From Pyronema omphalodes (lineage: Eukaryota > Ascomycota > Pezizomycetes > Pezizales > Pyronemataceae), in contig JAJJXM010000055.1 in the NCBI GenBank assembly GCA_024516155.1, positions 310,001 through 374,000 of the forward strand: a DNA stretch of 64,000 nucleotides, read 5' to 3'. The stretch's first letter is position 1. Each line of letters opens with the position of its first letter. The notes below the pieces were generated by a model, which worked only from the letters and a program-made list of their open reading frames with translations, did not search any database and was not told where the DNA came from. This document shows, in pieces, positions 58,847 to 64,000 of the stretch. The translations under genes were made by a program, and so were the position numbers.

Positions 58847-60362
58847 TTCTGTTTTGTTCTGCATCCTTTTTGCGGATTGTGAGGGTTTTGTAGGGAAAAA
58901 AATGCAATGGGACCGGTTTGAAAATTTTCTTAGCAGCTGTAGTGGGCTGGTATGGGGAGTGAGGCGGTGGTGGCGGCGGGGGGTGGTGGGGGGGGGAGGA
59001 GGGGGGGACGGTATGATAGGTGTTCTTTAGAGATTAGAGGTTCGATGCTAGTAGCAGTTTAATATGAGACAACGCAAAGATGATGATGATGATGATGGTA
59101 AGTATAAGTATATCTTACGTATAGAAAGTACATAGCCAAATCATCAATAGATCAGCAAAAGCAGGAGATTGGGTATGTATGGTATATAAACCTCTATATC
59201 CCCTTTATTTACGAAATTTCCCTGCGCTGTGCATGTTCTCTACAATATCGATTTTTCTGTGTTATGATTCTTGAAAAGTCTTGGGGTTTAGGTTTAAGTT
59301 TAAGTTTAGGGATGATGGTTATGGTTATGGTTATGGTATACTGAAAATATATAGTCCCGTGTATATCGTAGAAGAATTTAAATAAGTGACATTGCAAGCA
59401 GCAAGCAGCGACCAGCAAGCAGCAAGAAATCAACTAATCAACAAATCAGCAAATCAGGTAATCAATCAAGTATTATTTCCGAGGTCTTTTTTTTTTTTTT
59501 TTTGGGAGCTACAGTAGATAGTACAATGGATCGATCATGGGTATGATCAATACTTGCTGCATGATACGTATGGAGTATAATTACGTAAACTCAGTGCATA
59601 GCCCACTAGATCATATCATATCATATCATATCTTACACCTTAACCCCAGTATATTATTAAGAAGCAGAAATAATAACACGGTTTCTTTATATCCTGCTAT
59701 GTAGGGCTGTAAAGTGATGATCAGGAATGGAATATGAGTATGAGTATGAGTATAATTGGAATACTTAAATCATATCCAATCATATTATGTAAAGTAGCAA
59801 GTTCCCTACGCAGCAAGCCTTGAGTTACCTAGGGTCTAGGACCTACAAGGCTACAAGGCTACAACAACCCACATATTTTGCATACTTAAAGGATTAGGAT
59901 GACATAAGGATAGCTACGATAATATCTTCGAAAATATATATTCTGACTCTTAACACCGCCACCTCTATGAACTGTGTACTCTGTACCAATGAAGTATACG
60001 TTTCTCCCCATGGATATATATATATCACCCCCCCCCCCCACGTCTTCCCCTTATGCATATACAGAAAACTTATTGCTGGATATACGCAAGATCCCGCCAA
60101 GCAACAAGAAAACAACAAAACAAAAAAAAACACACCAAAACATCTTGGTTGAAACCCCTATGATAAACAAATACAAACACAAAAAACAAAAGATGATACA
60201 AAAAGAAACCCCCGCTATAAAAACGCAAATAAACAAAAAAAGATCTCAAAATAACGCCATATACCGAACCAGCTGCAGATATAAAAAATAAAAAAACAAA
60301 AGCACCCAAGAACCGCAAAAAACACAAGAGACGATAATCAAACCCCCATCACAGCCGCGCAT
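58847..60362. other. region between tRNA-Lys and the PQ-loop gene, low-complexity, no gene
   Basis: G-run rich patch (about 58970-59010), (GATGAT)n at 59079-59098, GTTTAA/GGTTAT units (about 59283-59340), poly-T17 (59487-59503), ATCAT units (about 59610-59635) and an A-rich tract (60105-60300). The latter may be the 3' region of the PQ-loop gene. Confidence 0.5.
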
Positions 60363-61645
60363 CTACACTCTCGAACTCTCCCCATGTCGTTCTCCAGAAC
60401 CATAACCCGCACTCAACCTCGGATCATTCAACAACTTCCTCTCCTCCTCCCCCTCACTATCCTCAAACCACGCATTCCACGGCCACCACTGTCTTCCCTG
60501 TTCCTCACCATCACCCAGATCCTTTCCTTCCCCTTCTCCCCAGCAGATCCATTGCCACCCCACAGCACCATCTTGACACAATACTCCCGCTGCACCCAAA
60601 AAGAACGGAAGAGTCCTTGACCACCATTCCGTTTTATCGTTTCCCTCCGGTCCTGCAATGCCCCCTCCGCCATAGGCCGGTAGATCATACCATCCTAATG
60701 GGTTCAAAAGCAGAGATAGCGAGTAGAAGAAGTTCCCGCAAAAGGCAGCGGCGAATAAACTTATAGCCAACCCTGAGGTAGAGCGTCGACGGAAGTTTAG
60801 GTACAGCTGCGGGAGACGGGAGGAGAGGTATAAGAAGGTTGAGAACCAGGAGAGAAGGGGGCCTAAGGAGCGGAGGGAGAATTCCGGGGTTGGATCTAAG
60901 TCTGTGGAGGTGGTGGAAATCGGGGTGGCACCGGCGAGTCGACACATTAGGGATACTACGACGATTAGGGTTGAGGCGAGGGAACGGGAGTGGCCGGAGG
61001 AAGCGCGGGAACGAGAGGGTTTGGATCTTGGAGGCGCCTTGCGCTTCGGTTCGCTGTCGGTGTAGTCGGAGTCGATTAGATAGGAATCATTGCTGTCGCC
61101 GTCGTCGTCGATGGATTCGTCGTAGTGGATTGAGGTGTAGGGAATTGAAGGCTTCGGTGGTGAAAGGTAGGTGTAGTATAGGTATTGGCTGGCTAGGACG
61201 GTGTCGATGGATACGTAATACAATGCTACGGCCTGCTGAAACCACATTTGATCGGTCCAGATGGCGCCGAGTAGGTTACCTGGGAGGTGTTAGCTGGTTG
61301 TTGAAATATTGGTTTACGAGTTCAAACGAGCTTCGACAAGCTTGGACACTCTTGAAGCTCGTTGGAAAGCTTCAACGTCAACTTACACAAGTCTCCCATG
61401 TACCATATAGATAGAAAACCCGCGCTGAGTCCTTCCACTGAGGATCTGTGGTAGTTTTTCCACACCTGTGGCATCTGGGCGAATAACCATGCGACGATAG
61501 ATATGATACCGCATGTTGTTGAAGCCAGCGAAAGATACGATGGTAAACAGGTGCCGAACTGTAATGATAACCAGACCAGTACTGGAGTTTCCGGTACACA
61601 ATGTGGTGGTAAATCCGGCGGAGTATAAGGTAATGGTGAAGCCAT
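60363..61645 (-). CDS. PQ-loop transporter, Ypq/Rtc2/PQLC2-type, 2 exons, 391 aa
   Basis: Family members export cationic amino acids from the vacuole or lysosome. Exons are 61645-61387 and 61279-60363 with a 107-bp intron in phase 1. The two PQ motifs are LFAQMPQVWKNYHRSSVEGL (P59-Q60) and RLPQLYLNFRRRSTSGLA (P243-Q244). About seven hydrophobic segments surround them, with a long hydrophilic acidic/Ser/Lys loop (about 128-185) between the two halves, as in yeast Ypq proteins. The cytosolic tail is acidic and carries a dileucine signal EERKLL (about 365-370). The in-frame ATG a few codons upstream is possible but the chosen start gives a typical short N-terminus. Substrate is inferred from family only. 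Confidence 0.92.
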
Positions 61646-64000
61646 ATTGAAAATTGTGTAGATAGTTCTCAACTCTATGGTGTACTTTCTGAAGACAATG
61701 GTAGACAGAAGGAAAGGAGGTTATAGGATAGGTTGCTGTGAAATGGCTATCTAACTGTCAAGATCACTCTTTCCATATTAGTTACTGGCGCCCTAGGTCT
61801 TTGCTCTCGGCTCCCCGCATTTTAACTGAATCTCGGATGGAATCTCACCTTCGTTGCGCTCTGCCCCTGTCTACTACACTCTATTCGGTGGATCCGTTTC
61901 TGCAGGGCGTGAAGGTGCGAGATTGGTGTGTGTTATGGATCTAAATAATAACCGGTACGTAAGCTCAAGCTCAAGCTCACAAGACCTCGTGCACCCGACG
62001 GATAGTCAGGTTCAGGCTGTAAATATGACAAGGGAAGCGGAGTGGGTGAACTAAACATGAACACTTGACGCGAAATATCGGAAGAGATATGACGAGTCGG
62101 GGAAGCGCCGAGCAGATGACTTGAAATGAAAGCCTTGCGGTGAGGAACGAGAACGCGGAGAGATCCAACCTTTGTCGCCGGGACGTTGTAGATATGCTGA
62201 GAGATGTTGAGCACGTCCGTCCGTTGAGATGTCCCTGACTTGGTTGTAAATAGAATGATATGAATTTGCCGTCCCGTGGAATATGTCAGACAGCAAACCC
62301 TTTGGAATGTTTGTTCTTTTTCTTGGATAGGGAGGAGAAGAAGAAGGAGAAAAGAAGGAGTGGAATCTCTCCAGAAACAGCACCAACATGCCGAGTCCTC
62401 CGACTCATCCATCCCCATGGCCGGTCTTCACATCTACAGTAGCTTCGCGCCTTCCCAGCTCCGCCGCTGCTCGTGTGTGCGATGACGGCAACTGTCGCAT
62501 GGCTTCTTCCCAAAGCCGACACCGCAGATGATAGATATGGCGATAGGGTGGGTGCGGGCGGTCTCGCTGCGTCTCGCTGCGTCCGGTTGCATCCAGACCC
62601 TGTGAATGGTGCTGGAATACCCTATCACCCCTGCGTGTCACAGGGTCTTATCACTCCCGAAATGATCAAGCGCCGATAACAGCAACCCGAAAAAAAGGCA
62701 TCAACGAGAATTTGGAGATTGTGGAGAAAAAGCTTAATTTAAAATTCCCCGTTTGGTGGCAAGTAGCTGGCGTTGAGTTCTTCCATACAGTCGGGTACAA
62801 GAAAGAGATACATAAAATCATGATTCATGCGAGTAAGAGGAAAAACTCCAAAAGCCACCAGATCAACATCAAAAAAACCACCTGCCAAGCTCTCGCAACA
62901 CCTGCCTTCGACACCTTCTGCTGATTCGCTGGTTTAGTCAAAGTAACTACCAAGATCCCACGCTGTCGATCTGATCGTACAGCAGTTTTGTTTCTGGGGA
63001 GGGTGTCCAAAAACGGTGTTTGATCGACAGTCGAGGGTTCATGTGTTGCAACGAACCGGTAAGATATGACCGAAGGGGTTCCTGGGTGGAGGGCGCAGGG
63101 GGGGGAGGGGGGGGTGCTGGAATCAGTTCTATTACAGCAGCTGAGTGAGCAACAGTGAGCGCGGAGAAAGACTGACAGAAAAAGTTCCACCTCAGCTTAT
63201 TATATTTTTTTTTGGATAAAAGTATTACATATGGTGTACGGCTATTTCATCACTTTACTACATCTGAGATTTTCCCTAACGGTGATCAAATAACTTGAGT
63301 CTTGAACTTCGGACGACAACGAAACATGAAATCTCCCACCACCACCTGTTAAACGCCAAAAGCAAGCCTGCTGCCTTTATACAACGGTGCATATGGTGTA
63401 CATATCATATTTTCTCCTGCATTGTCGCCCGGATACACGGCTTCCAGTTAAAAAAAAAATTCGTTACTGTACATAAGACCGAAAGCCAGAAAAAAAAAAG
63501 AATCAGAGCTACATAGACGTCATGTCGGATCACAAGCGATCCCGGGAGGGGCTTACATTGAAATCCAGTAGCGAATCCCGAATCGCGAATCACGAATCCC
63601 AAGCACCCAAAACCAAAACCAAACCACCAGCACCCAGCAGCCCAGTAAACAAAACCCATTGTCACATACTAGTAAACGTTTCCCATTGCAGATTCCGTTT
63701 GCAGCCCATCCGAAACAATAATAGTCCCCGCTTCGCTACCTATGTACCAGGCCGAATCATCTTTAGTACTGTCTACAGTCTGTATGTATGTATACTTATG
63801 CAGGGCCTACATACATAGGCCTTCTCTAGATACATGCCTTTATACATACGCATGTTCCTTGCGGCTCTACTACTCTCTACAGTCGACTGTATGTACTCTA
63901 GACCCAGCGCCTCAAATAAACCACGGAGTCCAGAGAGGAACGATAAACCCACAGAGCACACCCACACCTACGATATCCACGTGATAGCATAACGGGGAGA
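61646..64000. other. upstream of the PQ-loop gene to window end, no gene seen
   Basis: Several overlapping 60-160 codon frames at 61930-62640 on both strands lack domain features. AGCTCA units (about 61960-61978), a G-run (63098-63114), GAATCNCGAATC units (about 63570-63600) and a GTATGTAT/ACATAC patch (about 63780-63810) were noted. Confidence 0.45.

Noticed and set aside
61933..62641. Overlapping ORFs of 60-161 codons on both strands
   Set aside because: Frames conflict with one another, none has a domain or splice-supported extension.

Overview
The window is eukaryotic nuclear DNA from a filamentous ascomycete (Pezizomycotina). The case rests on a VeA velvet regulator, a Zn2Cys6 fungal-specific transcription factor, very short spliceosomal introns (mostly 52-107 bp, with GTAAGT/GTATG-like donors and CTAAC/CTAAT-like branch sites), dispersed single 5S rRNA genes on both strands, and tRNA genes with 14-nt introns. 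The class cannot be fixed from the sequence alone. Gene density is low: six convincing protein genes and six Pol III genes in 64 kb. All six protein genes were rebuilt by hand from exon phase and family conservation; each yields one uninterrupted frame.

Layout: 1-2.5 kb is tandem repeats. veA (minus, three exons, 572 aa) occupies 2.5-4.34 kb. From 4.34 to 21.9 kb no credible gene was found; the first part (to about 10.6 kb) is packed with microsatellites and minisatellites, the rest is mostly unique sequence. A Zn2Cys6 regulator (minus, 21.88-24.19 kb, 751 aa, 13-nt first coding exon) follows directly downstream of TRS130/TRAPPC10 (minus, 24.80-29.34 kb, five exons, 1442 aa). A gene desert at 29.3-35.7 kb holds one 5S rRNA gene. 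A six-kelch protein (minus, 35.69-38.56 kb, 851 aa) has repeat-rich upstream DNA. From 43 to 59 kb the window holds two near-identical tRNA-Ile genes, a second 5S gene, tRNA-Glu and tRNA-Lys, with a single protein gene, a GMC/alcohol-oxidase-like enzyme (plus, 52.85-54.78 kb, 608 aa). A PQ-loop vacuolar transporter of the Ypq/Rtc2/PQLC2 type (minus, 60.36-61.65 kb, 391 aa) is last.

The genes do not form a pathway or cluster: development/secondary-metabolism regulation (VeA), transcription (Zn2Cys6), TRAPPII trafficking, a kelch scaffold, an alcohol-type oxidase and a vacuolar amino-acid transporter. No novel multi-gene system was found. The more interesting signals are a compensatory base-pair change between the two 5S genes, a possible 52-residue in-frame alternative exon in the kelch gene, a tiny Tc1/mariner-like MITE beside a 40-copy octamer array, an inverted repeat in the oxidase promoter, and a contrast between repeat-rich gene-flanking DNA and repeat-poor deserts.
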